A DNA stretch of 64,000 nucleotides from the NCBI GenBank assembly GCA_963377175.1, contig CAUJNA010001746.1:664255-728254 (forward strand). Reading direction: 5' to 3'. A model generated the notes under the pieces. The model did no database searches. It saw only the letters and a list, made by a program, of their open reading frames with translations, and was not told the origin of the DNA. This stretch comes from Effrenium voratum. Taxonomy: Eukaryota > Sar > Dinophyceae > Suessiales > Symbiodiniaceae. A program made the position numbers and the translations under genes. Positions 29,681 to 40,899 of the stretch are shown one piece after another; position 1 is the first letter of the stretch; every line of letters starts with the position of its first letter.

Positions 29681-30386
29681 AGGTAAGCAGGGGAAACCAT
29701 GCAACACCCAAACTCTGGTTGCTGGTTCATGGCAAATGGAATCACCCGGTTTGGGGGGAACGTTTTTTGTTTGTTTGTTTTTTTTTCTCGGAGATAGCAA
29801 TGGCATTTTCCTGACTCAGGACCTGGAAACAACATGATACGGGTGCGTCTTTTGTTGAAGTACCAGTATCCCTTTTTCGTGAAACCAAACGGAAAACCGG
29901 AACTGTTTGTTGGGGGGGAGGTCCGATTCCTAAAACAACAGCCACGCACATATGAAAATCATGATCACCTTTTGCGACCGCTGAATATTAGCAATACACA
30001 AGCAAAAGGGGGAAACCGGTAGGTGGATTTGCTTGCAAGAAAACATGTTCAATCTGCAGCCATGGGTTCCTCGTTCCCCTCAAGGTGGCTCCATGGGAAC
30101 CACTTGGAAACCTTTGTTTTGGGAAGGGGGAAGGTTTAGGTACACCAGACAAATACAAAGCAGGTCCCTGAGCTTAGGGAGCAACATTCAGGAAAGGGCT
30201 ATGGGAGGAGCCCATATGTTAGCCAGGCTCGGTCCCTTGCGTGTACCAAGGGACCCCATTTGATTCCCCATGAACCAACAGGTACAAGCCTCGCAATGCG
30301 AGCATTCGGGTTCCGCTCGCTTGTGGCAAGGAACCTCAACGAATTATTGGCCACCGAATTGGGTAAGGGATCCTGGCCTTTGTTCA

Positions 30387-30494
30387 TGGGTGTGTCACGT
30401 TTTGAGGATACCTCTTTTGTGTGGCTTGAAAGGGAGCCAAACAGGAGTAAAACCAAGCCATTGCGGGGGTTCTGATTCTTAAGAAAGGACACCT
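30387..30494 (+). repeat. Family A element
   Basis: Left end TGGGTGTGTCACGTTTTGAG, central TGAAAGGGAGCCAAACAGG and CCATTGCGGGGG, right end GGACACCTCC. Confidence 0.65.
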
Positions 30495-30499
30495 CCGAT

Positions 30500-32200
30500 G
30501 GCCATTCGATGGCCCTCAAAAAGCTTTGGGCGTCAACTGGATGACTGGACGAGTTTGGTGGTTGAAAGAGGATGCTGTTAATCCGAAATAAGAAGTAATA
30601 TCAGAATGGCTGGTACTGATACGAAGTTTTTTTTTTAGCCACCCTGATGACATCTATGAAGGCCTCAATGGTTTCATGGGGCAGATCGGGCAAATCGTAC
30701 AGATCGCATCGGGCCCCTCACATTGGCAGATGAACGCATGGTCATGGTGTGCCCCAAGTAGCTTCAATCAAGTGTCGTTCATGTTTACAGTTTGTTGTTT
30801 TCATGTGCGGAGTGGTTTTTGAAGGGGATGGTCATGAGTTCTGGGGGTCAGTCCAGGTGTTGGACTGATTCAATAATCCAAGAAACTGCAGATGCTTGTA
30901 TATCGCCTCCCAGACTGGCGCGGGCCCTCGCGTAGGCAGCTCACAGCTTGAGGGTTGAGTAATGTTCAGTGTGTCCCTGCCAGAAAACAGAGCGAGACCT
31001 CCCGGTTCAACATTTATGCAATACCCCAGGAATACAAGGGATGATTTCCGGCCACCCCTTATTCAGTTCGGGTGACCATGCACCAACAAAACCTTCAAGG
31101 CCTGGGGTTTGTGAATGGGCCTCATATCAGCCAGCTCAATGCTGCAACCCAGTTCTCGCCCTCCCAATGGGCATTGGACTCGGGTCGAGATCTTGTGAGC
31201 TACTAGCCTGCGTTTGAAGGTATCACCTGTTCAAAGTCTATGACTATGTTGTTGGTTACTTTGTTGATTCTGATCATTGTGCGGGCCTGCAAAGAACATA
31301 CCGTATTTTGCTTGCATCGGGGCGGGAAGCTTAGTAACGGTTTCTGCTGCTGGCGAGGGCCTGTGCATTTGCAGCGATCCTGCCAAAAGTCAATAGGCAT
31401 TGGGCGCTCTGAAAAGCGATCTAGTGGCATACTCATCATAATTAATTATGTATCCGTACTTGGAGATTGAATTTCAATTCATGTTCTGAATCTTGTCTAC
31501 ATCACACGTTCGATGGGGATGTGAGGGTCGGTCGAAATTGCAGTCTTTGTCCCTATATTTGGGGAGAGGGCGGACTCACTCAAATTTCTGCAACGAGCGA
31601 ACTTGCTAAACTTCCCATCTCCACCTAGAAAAAAAACAAGCAGCTTTGACCTCTCATGTGCAACAAGTCATGGAGTCATGTTTATTCGTTTCGACGACCC
31701 AGCAGACATCACCACTCTTCATGCAACAAGAGGGAGTCTGTTTTTCCAACCGACCTGTTTTTTTGCACCTTCGTGTTTTGACCTTTCTGTTAAGGGTAGC
31801 AACCCAACATTTTGCAAGTCCTGAATTGGTGGTTTGGATTGAAAAGGGTTTGAGCCCGTACCTGGCAGGTAGGGAGAAAGTAGGTTTTGCTTTGGTCGAA
31901 ACGAGCGATCTCGTCAGACCGCGGACCTGCTGACTCTGAAGCTCACGGGATTTCATTTGGCCTTTGTACTGGAGGAGGTGAGGAGTTTCTCGGGGCATCG
32001 GGGCAGAAGTGAGCATAAGGCCGGGAACCACCAAGGCCTAAATTAGACTTTGCTTTGTAGGGGGCGCGACCACCAAGAGTTGTCAGAATTGTAGGAATAG
32101 ACTATTACGTAGTAATTATTTGGCTGCTTTCTCCTAAAAGTTGACGGAAGGAACCCGAACAGGTTGAAACAGGGGACTGGCCCAACCCTGTTAGATGGGG
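30500..32200. other. Spacer, no supported gene
   Basis: Mixed spacer with overlapping frames near 31203-31470 and 31603-32034 on both strands. The text near 31490 is shared with 28530. Nothing with splice borders or codon bias. Confidence 0.4.
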
Positions 32201-32213
32201 AGGCTCTATTTGT

Positions 32214-32465
32214 TTGCAATTCCCTTTACCAGTTACAAGTTTCTTGTATGCGCCATATTTACTTGGAGCAAGCAAGGCAGTAAAGTTCCAGCTCTGGTCA
32301 AGAGCGCGTCAATTTCCTGGTGGCATTGATGATTTCCAGGCGCTTTGCCAGATGGAAAGGCATGTGGACGGAGGCGGTTTTGAGTACCCCGTCCCACTGA
32401 CATTTGCGCACACCGCGATCCAGAACAAGGTCAAGAGCATTGGAGACATGGTCAAGCAGACGTGA
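32214..32465 (+). CDS. Exon-like terminal open frame
   Basis: The plus frame from about 32293 reads SRARQFPGGIDDFQALCQME, RHVDGGGFEYPVPLTFAHTA, IQNKVKSIGDMVKQT and a TGA at 32463-32465. GATTTCCAG at about 32330-32338 is a good acceptor, in which case the exon would begin ALCQMERH. Third positions are balanced to GC-rich. The minus strand is open as well. Unrecognised. Confidence 0.4.
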   Translation: MQFPLPVTSFLYAPYLLGASKAVKFQLWSRARQFPGGIDDFQALCQMERHVDGGGFEYPVPLTFAHTAIQNKVKSIGDMVKQT

Positions 32466-32704
32466 TGCTTTATTTTTGCCACCGACCCGTTGAAGTTTTG
32501 CAGCAACATATGCCGGTCATGCATACCTTCCATTCTGAGCACTGCCTCACCTTCGCTAACACCCCGTCCATTTGTTGGCCTCAACAGTCCTTTTCTCAGG
32601 GGCTGGCGGATGCTGGCGGTGCTTGTCTTATTTTGTTTTGGTCGGGCATTCGTTCTCTTCGGATGTCTGGCGGGGCAGGCCTCGACGATACGACGATACT
32701 TCAT
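32309..32704 (-). CDS. Alternative minus-strand open frame, 131 codons
   Basis: Reads AVLRMEGMHDRHMLLQNFNG and IKHHVCLTMSPMLLTLFWIA. It is antisense to the preceding entry over 155 bases, so at most one is right there. The segment at about 32460-32560 reads well on this strand. Low confidence. Confidence 0.2.
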   Translation of the reverse strand: MKYRRIVEACPARHPKRTNARPKQNKTSTASIRQPLRKGLLRPTNGRGVSEGEAVLRMEGMHDRHMLLQNFNGSVAKIKHHVCLTMSPMLLTLFWIAVCANVSGTGYSKPPPSTCLSIWQSAWKSSMPPGN

Positions 32705-33195
32705 CCTCTAAAACCAGGAAGTTTAGTTTTGCCGGGCAACCCTGCAAACACCGCTTTAAAGCGAGCCGACAACTTTGGTGACCAGAAACATGTCCTTTTG
32801 GCCTTTTGGTTGCTGACTTGTTTCACATTCCTTCGCCCTTTGGTCAGCTTGCTTAGTTGGGTGTTCCGATGCTTCGCATTTTGTTCATCAACCAGGAACT
32901 CAATCCAACCAATCAATGCGCACCAAATGACGGGAAAGATGACCCTCCAACAGCTGCCAACAACCGACACGTACGTTGGGTGGCCTCGGGATGATGCGTT
33001 GTACGCTCCGTTCGTGTTCAGCAGCCCGTGTTGACAGAAAAATAAGCAGCACCCCATCGCAAGATGTTGATCTCTTGGGGACCCGTTCGATTGTCCACCA
33101 GCTATACCGGAAGTCACACCGTCGAAGCTTCGGGTCCCCAACCTCTCGGCTCGCAACCGCGCCTCGCCTCAATCGGCTGTCAGGGTGAGTGCCAG

Positions 33196-33248
33196 CAGCG
33201 CTGCGGCACCGTTCCCTTCGTAGCCCCAGAAGTTCTCAAGAACGAGAG
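33196..33248 (+). CDS. Protein-kinase activation-loop/APE exon
   Basis: The 53-base block reads QRCGTVPFVAPEVLKNER. C-G-T-x-P-[YF]-x-A-P-E-V-L is the signature of eukaryotic protein-kinase subdomain VIII: the APE motif whose Glu pairs with the conserved Arg of the C-lobe, preceded by the P+1 loop. The usual Pro after CGT is Val here. The block starts in phase 0 after GTGCCAG and could end at GAGAG followed by GC, a GC donor; the frame stays open to 33342. The HRD and DFG motifs are not in this exon and I did not find them nearby, so the subfamily (CDPK/CAMK-like by sound of the motif) is not assigned. Confidence 0.6.
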
Positions 33249-34178
33249 GCGAATTTCCGGCCGGTTGTGGTTTGGCGCATCGACAGCTTTGGCATCGATC
33301 CGAGTCGTGAAAATGGACCGGCACCCAAGGGCCCGTTATTGACATGGTACATCATGGTACCCAAAGTGCCTCTCTATTTGGGGATGGCAAATGGACTGCC
33401 CGACGTTGCTTCGATTTGAGCGAAGCGGCAGAGAAAGCCCCGGCCATTGATCATGCACCATACCCCCGAAGGACACACGTTGTTCTTGCCCTAACCTTCA
33501 AACATGGATGATTGCTTGGGTTCTGTGTTGATCCATCTGCAAGACCTGTACGGTTTGATTTGGGGAATTCCAAGTTCGAGCCCTGTAAAGCTTCGTGGTG
33601 CATGACCCTTGTGGCAGCCCACTCCTGGTGTGGAGTTAGCACAGCTAGTTTAGTTCCCTGGTTTCCGTTTTCGCAGGTTGGAGGAAGGAGAAACACACCA
33701 TGACAACGATATGGAATCATTATAAATATATGGATATCGGTGTTTGCTAGAAAATTGGGGACCTCTATACGTGGTTGGGGCGTGACGTATGTCGCGTAAG
33801 TGGGATCTTTGCTGAAACCATGTTGAGGTTTACTGCATATGGACCAGCATCAAACACATTATTTGTGTTGGAGGCAAAAAAGCTGAGGTAGGTCAGGTGT
33901 GAGTGATGTCCGGGCAAGGGCAATTCTATGGATGGCCGGTTGGCAGTTCTGTCGAGCCATTTGTTTCGATGGTGTTTTCCTTGTAATTATCTTGATCTGT
34001 TGATGACAGGCCGAAAGGAACCCCACAGACATATTGCGTGGGTTTGCCGCTTGAAAACCTGACGTGTTCGACGAGACACGGTTCAGTTGAACCTGCACTG
34101 GAAGCCTTTGGCATTCTTTTCCCTTGAGTGGCGCTCGCTTGGACTGGGTCATGGGCTCCGTTTTGCTAGGGATCATAG

Positions 34179-34266
34179 AGTCTGGGTCATCGAAACGCAA
34201 AAGTGCAGAGGAGGAGATTATTCCCAAGCATGGCGGCTCTCGCAAAGACAAAACCAAGAGCAACAG
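34179..34266 (+). CDS. Exon-like block, lysine-rich
   Basis: After GGGATCATAG the plus frame reads GSSKRKSAEEEIIPKHGGSR, then KDKTKSNS, in an 84-codon open frame (34124-34375). The stretch is typical of a basic, disordered or nuclear-targeting region. CAACAG at 34266 may end the exon. Not recognised. Confidence 0.4.
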
Positions 34267-34937
34267 TCGACCTTTGCTTTTTTTGTGGAATTGCGGCGGG
34301 CACACTCACCCAATTGCTGTGAGGGAAGGGGGGGCGGGCTACTCACCCGAGTGCCATGTCAGTTGGGGAGAATGAATATTGACCGTGGCTCACATGATGG
34401 CGCAAGAGCCTAAACAGTTTTGGGCTTGCGGGGTGCTATTGGAATACCTCACGATAGGGCAAGAAAAAGTATGTGTGCGATTCTTCACTATGATCCCTTG
34501 GAGTCGGCATTTGGGAGACTTCCGGCTGACCTGCAGGTACCACCCCCTGCCGGTGGACATATGGGGCTCCTCGGCCGGGACGGGGTTCGGGGATGAGCTG
34601 AGTGCTTCCTAAAACTAGGGTACCGTCTGAACAAGGTGGGGTGCTTTGTGCTTTTTTTCTTGGGCGAGCATCAAGTAAGAGTGAGGTAACCCTTAGTTGG
34701 TTGCGTGGATTGGTGCAAAGGTAAATGGGAAACCACCCTTGAAGCTTTGAAGTTAGACTGGTTTGCAAGCCTTAAGCCATATTCCTTTGGTACAGAAGCA
34801 ACAGTCAAGACTTCCCTCATCTAGAACCCCACAGCGCACTGGGCAACAAGCGGGGCTGAACCAAAACAGGTCACGTGGTTGCATTCTCACTTCTTGTCTC
34901 AACACGAGGAAGCCTCCAAAACTGGTTTCATATGTTT

Positions 34938-35292
34938 GCTTGCCATCAAAGCCTCCCTAAAAGGGAATCCCCGAACAAGAAGCACACACCCACATGTTTA
35001 CTTGTATCGACATGTGAGACGTGTGAGACTCTTTCCCTACGATAGGGGCTCATCATACAACACATCTGCTGCTTTGCAACATGTTGGACAGTTTTGGACC
35101 CCCCCCCCTGGTTGGGAAGGGGACAAAAGATGCAACCACCAAGAAGATCCAAGAAGCCAAGCGCGGTTGGCTGCTTGTGAACAAGGCATCTAGGGCCCAT
35201 CTTCCAATGGATAGTGGACCGCGCAGAAGTAATGATGTGCAATATATGGGACCAACAAACGGGCTATCGGTTTGCTTCGCCCAAATCTTGGG
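34938..35292 (+). repeat. Long dispersed repeat D, copy 2
   Basis: Plus-strand counterpart of 8369-8775. Shared landmarks are GCTTGCCAT, CATCATACAACACATCTGC, GTTTTGGACCCCC, GGATAGT/GACCGC, GCAGAAGTAA and CAAATCTTGGG. The two copies are in opposite orientation 26 kb apart. Confidence 0.75.
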
Positions 35293-35299
35293 TACACCA

Positions 35300-38280
35300 A
35301 AAGTTTTGGAATGTGAAAGTACCCCCTGGCTGACTACCCCCCCCCCCAGAATTGACTGTTTTAAACAGTATATTCAGATTGTGTTTGTGCATGTCGACTA
35401 CCCCAAACTATGTATGTGTGTATTTTGTTTCTGACAAGACCGTTTGGAAAGAAAGGGTCGGTTGAACGGAAAGTACAATTTGGGACACGGAGGCCATGGT
35501 CAGGGAATGAATGAGACGCAACCCCAAACCAAAGGGGGCAGCAGGCAGGGTTTCTCCATATATCTCTTTAAAGGGACCTCGAAAAGCGGAGTGTTGGTTC
35601 ATTGGAACGCCTTGACCAACTTTTGAGCAGGAATCCTGTTTTGACCTCTGAAAAGTGAAGCAAATAGGGCGAATTTCTCCGCAACAAGTCTGGCACTGCC
35701 GCTTATTCCATTGCTGTGAGTTTTTCCGGTTGAATCTCAACAGCGAGTCAAATGATGATCAAACGCCGCCCCCCGCATTTGTTTTAGCGACGGCCGATGA
35801 GTGGTTTCCCCAATATTCCAGAAAACCTCTGTCAGTGCTGAGGGTCCCTCTGATCGGATACATAGTTTGGGCGGAAATCACCCACCTGTCCAGCTGATTT
35901 GGACTTCGGATTCTCTTTGGGTGTGTCTTCGTTTGGGAACCCTTCAAATGGTGGTGTTTCTTTGTTTTCTGTGAAAACCACCCATTTCTGTGGGTAGCCT
36001 CAGAAGGACACCCTCATGACCGGTCCGGGTGAGGTGTTGGTATCACTGTGCTGGAGATCTTGTGCGGGTCCAGATGTGTCGATGAGGCCGGGCCTTAGGG
36101 CAGGCCATCGTGTCAAAAAATGGAACCCTGGCCCTTCCGTTTCCAGACCTTTTGGGTTCCTCCCGTTAATTTGAGGGGAGTAGATGGCACCTCCCCATTT
36201 AGGTGTTTGTATCCTTAGGGACATAAAGAAACCGTGCCATATGTTTTTTTTTTCTCTACTTGGGCTGGTCAGATTCCCGCTGACAGACCAATGTACTGGT
36301 TCTTGGCTGGCTTCTCTTGGTTTCGGTCCACGATGTTGAGAAGCTCCACGGACAATACTGGGATCCCGGTTTTGGGTCGCGTATCGGTTTCTGGTACTAG
36401 TATTGTCGGGTAAGAAGTTTTTTACCATGGCAAATTTGGGGATTCAGAGCTTTGACTGCTGTCACCATGTTGCTTAGGCAGACTTTCTCACAGACCAACC
36501 TGGGGTCTCAGAAACTATGACACACAATCTTGAAGATAGCTTTTTTGACGGCATCGCCGACGGAATCTTGGTTTGCCTCTTTAAGCGGCGCGCGTGTTTT
36601 ACCTGTGTTAGGTTCTTCTCTTTGAATCTGCCAGCTTTTAGAGGCATTCCGAATGAGAGGTGGCCTTTTCGCTCCAGCAAGGGGTCCGAATCCTAATTTG
36701 AGAGCCAGGCTCTGGCTGTGGCCATGCTAAATATGTTGGTACCAAAAGTCAATGGAGAGTTTCTCACCCAAATTATAGATGTAGAACCTTTGCAACGATC
36801 AGAAGCTGTACAATTTTGAGACATATTCCCTTTTTCAAGCGGTTGGGCATGGATCTTGGATTTTGGACGAGTTGTCCCGTTTGGTTCCGACAGTTTCAAT
36901 TGGTCCATTGGTGCTCTGCCGCAGCCACCGGGCAACTGCAAAAGGCTTGAGGCTTGGTCAGAATTTTACCTGGTCTGTGGTCCATTTGGGAGGGACATGG
37001 GGGACACATAACAGAACAAAAAATCCCGGTGGTTTATTATAGGGGACTCACGATCAGAACGCAAAGCAACTCAGACGGAATTTGGACCTACTCGAGGCTT
37101 CGGCAAGTGGCCAGTAGCCTAGAAACGAAGCAATCAGTTTGTTTCGGAAGTTTTGGAACCCTTTGGTGGACATGGACATGGAACTCAACAAGCTCAATGT
37201 CCACATTTTGAAGGTGGGTGTTAGTTTTGTGTGCGACCCTTTTAGAGGTTGGGGAAAACCCACTAGTTTTTCTCCCTAGGTGTGATGCAGGGAGCATCCG
37301 AGATTTCCAGGTGTTCCGTGGACTGTTTGCCTTGCTTCAAAATAGGTCGGCGTGCTGGGATCCTTTGTGTGTGTGTGTGTGTTTGTTTTGAGGCTACACC
37401 TTTTTCTGGATTAAAGAGTTAAGGAAAGCCAAACCGAGCTCCATGAGTTCGGGGATAAAATGACACGTGTCAATCTTTGCGACGGGACCCTTCGTTCCTG
37501 AGGCGATGGGCCTGTCCGAAGAGGCGCAGGGAACGAACGAGCAAATGTGTTGTTTGGGTTAAATATGACACCCTCACAAAATGGGGCCCGGGGGGCGGGC
37601 GGGGTCCTTTTGATTTCCCTTTGATGTGGGGGAGTGATTTGTGAAGCGCCCCCCAAACATTTGTTTTGCTGGGTTGGGGGAGACATAGGTAGAAGCTAAA
37701 CAAATTGGGGGCCTGCTGTGTTTCAGGATTGCTTTGCACTCGTCCAGTACCATTTAGAGTTCTTGAAGTTGCTGTAGTATTGCTTTGTGCGGCCGAATGC
37801 TTTGGGCGTCAAACAACTGCTCTGTATTTCCTCCCGCTTTAGTTCAGGGTTGGGAATGGCTTCGGGGAAACTTTTCTGATCTGCACCCCCAGTTACAAAT
37901 CGCCATCTGACATAAAACCAACCAAAAAAACGGTAGCCCTGTAAGGGGGTCTATTCGGGGGGAAGGCTAACCCTTTTTCAACCCTTCACAAGGTCTCGGG
38001 GGTGTATCCCGGGCCAAATCCTAGGCCTTGTCCACCCCCCCTTTAGCCCTCATTGCAGGTCCATGAACATATTTGGTACAAGCTCAAATGTACAGCAAAA
38101 ACCAGGCCATGGCTCATATGTGGCATTGGGAACATAATTTTGGATGTAAATTGGTTGTAATTAAACAACAAATCGTGCTGCTGTTCTTTCGTTTTTTTGT
38201 ATGACCTTTCCACTCGCGGTCAGGGGATTGTTCGCTTCTGACTTCAAAGGAATGCCAAAAAGTACATGCACAGCAAGTTC
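35300..38280. other. Spacer with family A-related element only
   Basis: Apart from the element at 35918-36018 I see only short frames, GT runs (37360-37382) and G- or C-runs. A 142-codon minus frame (36000-36428) begins inside repeat sequence. Confidence 0.4.
35918..36018. repeat. Family A-related element
   Basis: Left end TGGGTGTGTCTTCGTTTGGG and right end GAAGGACACCCTCATG are inverted; the interior includes GAAAACCACCCATTTCTGTG. Internal order differs from the consensus, so it may be a rearranged or subfamily copy. Confidence 0.5.
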
Positions 38281-38285
38281 CGCTT

Positions 38286-38774
38286 TTGGCAAAGCCTGGC
38301 AGCCTTGCTGGCGCCATGGAGAACAGAACAACCCCACGGGTTGTCAGAATCAAACCCGAAAACAATGGCATGGACGTTCACACAAGGATCGAGTGGACAT
38401 ATCAAACAACCACATTCATAATATCCAATTGTCCCTTCCAGCGTCACTTAGTCCCCTGGCAAGAAATAAGGGTGGGTATTCATGTTCAACACGGTTTTAC
38501 ATTGGGTGCCGGTATTGATTTAATGCAGGGACCCACGTTTCAGCCTAACCCGTTTTTATACTTACTCAGCTCGAAGCTTGTAGCTGCCGACATGAAATGC
38601 AAGGGAGCCCAGTCTCAATTGTTTGGAGCACTCTGGACGACGCGACTGCGATCCCGATCTGCCCATGAAAGGTCGCGCATCTCCAGCTTCAAACGGCCAT
38701 TTGTTGCATTGCCACAAAGTATCAGGCATAATGCAAACGTACTTCAATTCCTGACTCAAAGCCGCGACGCTTAA
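38286..38774 (+). CDS. Unrecognised open frame, 162 codons
   Basis: Open from a TTG at 38286; the first ATG in frame encodes MENRTTPRVVRIKPENNGMD. The C-terminal third is GC-richer: LVAADMKCKGAQSQLFGALW, then LRSRSAHERSRISSFKRPFV. It ends at a TAA at 38772-38774. The C-terminal part is the more exon-like. The reading in the next island follows at once in another frame. Confidence 0.35.
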   Translation: MAKPGSLAGAMENRTTPRVVRIKPENNGMDVHTRIEWTYQTTTFIISNCPFQRHLVPWQEIRVGIHVQHGFTLGAGIDLMQGPTFQPNPFLYLLSSKLVAADMKCKGAQSQLFGALWTTRLRSRSAHERSRISSFKRPFVALPQSIRHNANVLQFLTQSRDA

Positions 38775-38980
38775 ATCACAGAAGGCGCAAACGTGTCACG
38801 GACAGTGTCTCTGTCAATCATGTGGCCACTCAGGGGTCGTGTGTTTCGGGCAACCCAAGAATCGAATCGCTCAGGCGGTCAGAAGCCGGGAAAATCGGTT
38901 CACCGCAGGGGAGCAAAGCCTACCGAAGACCTGATGATGCCATGCTGAAGAGCAGCGTGGAAGGCCGGGCTTTTCTTTTC
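38765..38980 (+). CDS. GC-rich exon-like island, three plus frames open
   Basis: One frame reads VNHVATQGSCVSGNPRIESL, RRSEAGKIGSPQGSKAYRRP and DDAMLKSSVEGRAFLF. A second reads CHGQCLCQSCGHSGVVCFGQ, with closely spaced cysteines, then PKNRIAQAVRSRENRFTAGE. A third reads RVFRATQESNRSGGQKPGKS. The island is very likely coding in one of these. It ends where a family B element begins at 38982. Confidence 0.4.
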
Positions 38981-38981
38981 C

Positions 38982-39106
38982 TCAAAACCCGGCTGGGTCG
39001 TGAAGGTTAGTAAGCGAGAATCCCAACCATGAATTGGAGCCGCTTTTTACTTCTTTACATGATCGTTCTGGGTAGACTGTTTCAAAGCCAGGTTTTGATT
39101 GTGACT
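38982..39106 (+). repeat. Family B element
   Basis: TCAAAACCCGGCTGGGTCG, GAAGGTTAGTAAGCGAG, CCCAACCATGAATTGG, TTCTTTACATGATCGTTCTG and right end AGGTTTTGATTGTGACTCC. The ends are inverted copies. Confidence 0.7.
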
Positions 39107-40123
39107 CCAATGGAATTAGGGTAGGAGGTGACCCCTGGAATTCCATTTGTGGTGTCATTTTCGCTTGAGCGGGGATGACTAGAAAAATGCCCTTTGGGTC
39201 CCCCGCCCCATCCCTTAGGGGGGGACCTTTCCTGGGTGCGCATTTTTCCGGGCGAATCATGACAAGCTCCGATCGGGGGTACATCAAGCTCACCCGATAG
39301 GTCCTTCACTGGTGGTTCTTTTGTACCCTCTTTCCAGTCACGGAGGCCGATTCAAGAGGACCGTCCTCCCAAAAGCCCTTCTGTCAGCTTGCATTGGACA
39401 ATTTCTTGAGGCTACCCGTTTTGGGCTTGTCTTAGGAAGCCAAGCGGCCATCACAAGTCGACAGAAGTTCACCTCAGGTTCTATGACAATGATTGTGTAC
39501 GACGCAAGGTTGGGGCGCTTTTGAACGAGCTTACCGATCAAGGGGTAAAACGAGCTCGCCAGTGACAAGGAGCGGGGTTCCCTTATTTCTTCCCTTATTT
39601 CCAACTTGAGAGATGTAGTGCAAGGGGCAGTTGGCAGACCATCTTGCTTATTCAATTATATTTTGTGCTGGGAACATGTAAATCTGTTTTGCGTTTGAAT
39701 GGCCAGTTGGCCATGTTACAGTGTTACAATCACGGGTGAGTGGCCACACATTCTTGCTGCTCAATCATACTATATATAAGAGGGTAAGGGTCCATACCAA
39801 TGCCCCCTGCAGCTTTCTAGAAGACCGGTTGGAAGTGCTCTGCGGATGCGACATGGCCCGTTCATCTTGTTGTGTGGTACTTGTATCGTACTTGGATATA
39901 TAGCTTAATACTCTTCTGAGGCGGGTCCACTGCTGCATCCGCACTGTTGAGAGTTTGCTTGGTTATTAGCTTCTCCAAGGTTGACAGGACATTGGCGGGG
40001 GAGGGTCGGCATAACTTACTCGGTAACCAACAGAAATATGGGGATGTCTTTTACTTACTCTAGTTTACTTTTGGAAGCCCCAGCTCTTTAGATGTCTTTC
40101 AAGAGAAATCACACGAAACCGGG

Positions 40124-40729
40124 TTGTTCAGAACTCATTCTTCATCTTTATCCCACATGGCAGTTTATTTTTCTGTCTGTACTGGTTTGCTACCCTTACC
40201 CCTCCTCAAACATAAGATGTATGGGCGGGGCAGCTTTCCAAGTGGCGAGATGGTGATGGATTTTCTACGGGTTCCAGATTCGGAGCTATCCCGTTTTGAA
40301 TCGCCCATTTCTTTTCTCTTGGGTGTATTTTCCACATCACCCCGAGAAAAAGTCCAGCACGTGGCACCCTTTACTTTTTCAAAGCTTTTGATTTCCCAAA
40401 GAGGATGTATCCCCCGTTCACCGCTTCGGGCTGGGAGAACCACCTTCGATTCGTTTGGGGAAAAGGCCAAATCAAGCCACAAGGGCTTGCGGCAGAATTC
40501 TGGGCTGTGTTTCGGGGTCACTTCGCCCCATTTTTCGCCGGCAGTCTTCGGCGAGCCGGGCTCCGCTGGGCAGATGCTGCCGGAGCCGCCAGTCCAGTCT
40601 CAGCGCCCATCACCCATTTGGGTGCGCCTTGTTTTTGGGGTAACCCCCCTATTTTTGGGTTTTGTGGATTTATTAAAGGAAACACATATTTTCTCAAAGT
40701 CCCCTGAAAAAACAGACACGCCCATTTAA
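40124..40729 (+). CDS. Open frame of 201 codons, probably part coding
   Basis: One of the longest frames outside repeats; it starts at a TTG. The GC-rich part at about 40480-40625 reads FGEPGSAGQMLPEPPVQSQR, and another plus frame there reads LAAEFWAVFRGHFAPFFAGS. CCGGCAG at about 40540 is a possible acceptor. The end overlaps a family A fragment (GACACGCCCAT at 40716), so the last 30 or so codons are unlikely to be real. The minus strand is open for 118 codons in the first half. Confidence 0.3.
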   Translation: MFRTHSSSLSHMAVYFSVCTGLLPLPLLKHKMYGRGSFPSGEMVMDFLRVPDSELSRFESPISFLLGVFSTSPREKVQHVAPFTFSKLLISQRGCIPRSPLRAGRTTFDSFGEKAKSSHKGLRQNSGLCFGVTSPHFSPAVFGEPGSAGQMLPEPPVQSQRPSPIWVRLVFGVTPLFLGFVDLLKETHIFSKSPEKTDTPI

Positions 40730-40828
40730 GTGGTTGTTCAGGCCTGCATATGGCTTTACCATCTTAGAACCACTCAAATGTGCCGAACCATTCGGCGCCA
40801 TGGACAACCTTTTACTTTGGGTTGGCAG

Positions 40829-40899
40829 GGATGGTCATGGGCCCTTAATTTAGACAATGATACCGGTTCCTTCCAGTATTAGAGGGGCGCATGACCATG
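40829..40899. repeat. Hairpin, about 21-bp arms
   Basis: ATGGTCATGGGCCCTTAAT pairs with ATTAGAGGGGCGCATGACC(AT) across about 28 bp, with two small mismatches. Confidence 0.6.

Noticed and set aside
35880..35920. DFG-like peptide (ADLDFGFSLG) as a kinase motif
   Set aside because: It runs straight into a family A-type terminal repeat, has no kinase context, and the first residues do not match subdomain VII.
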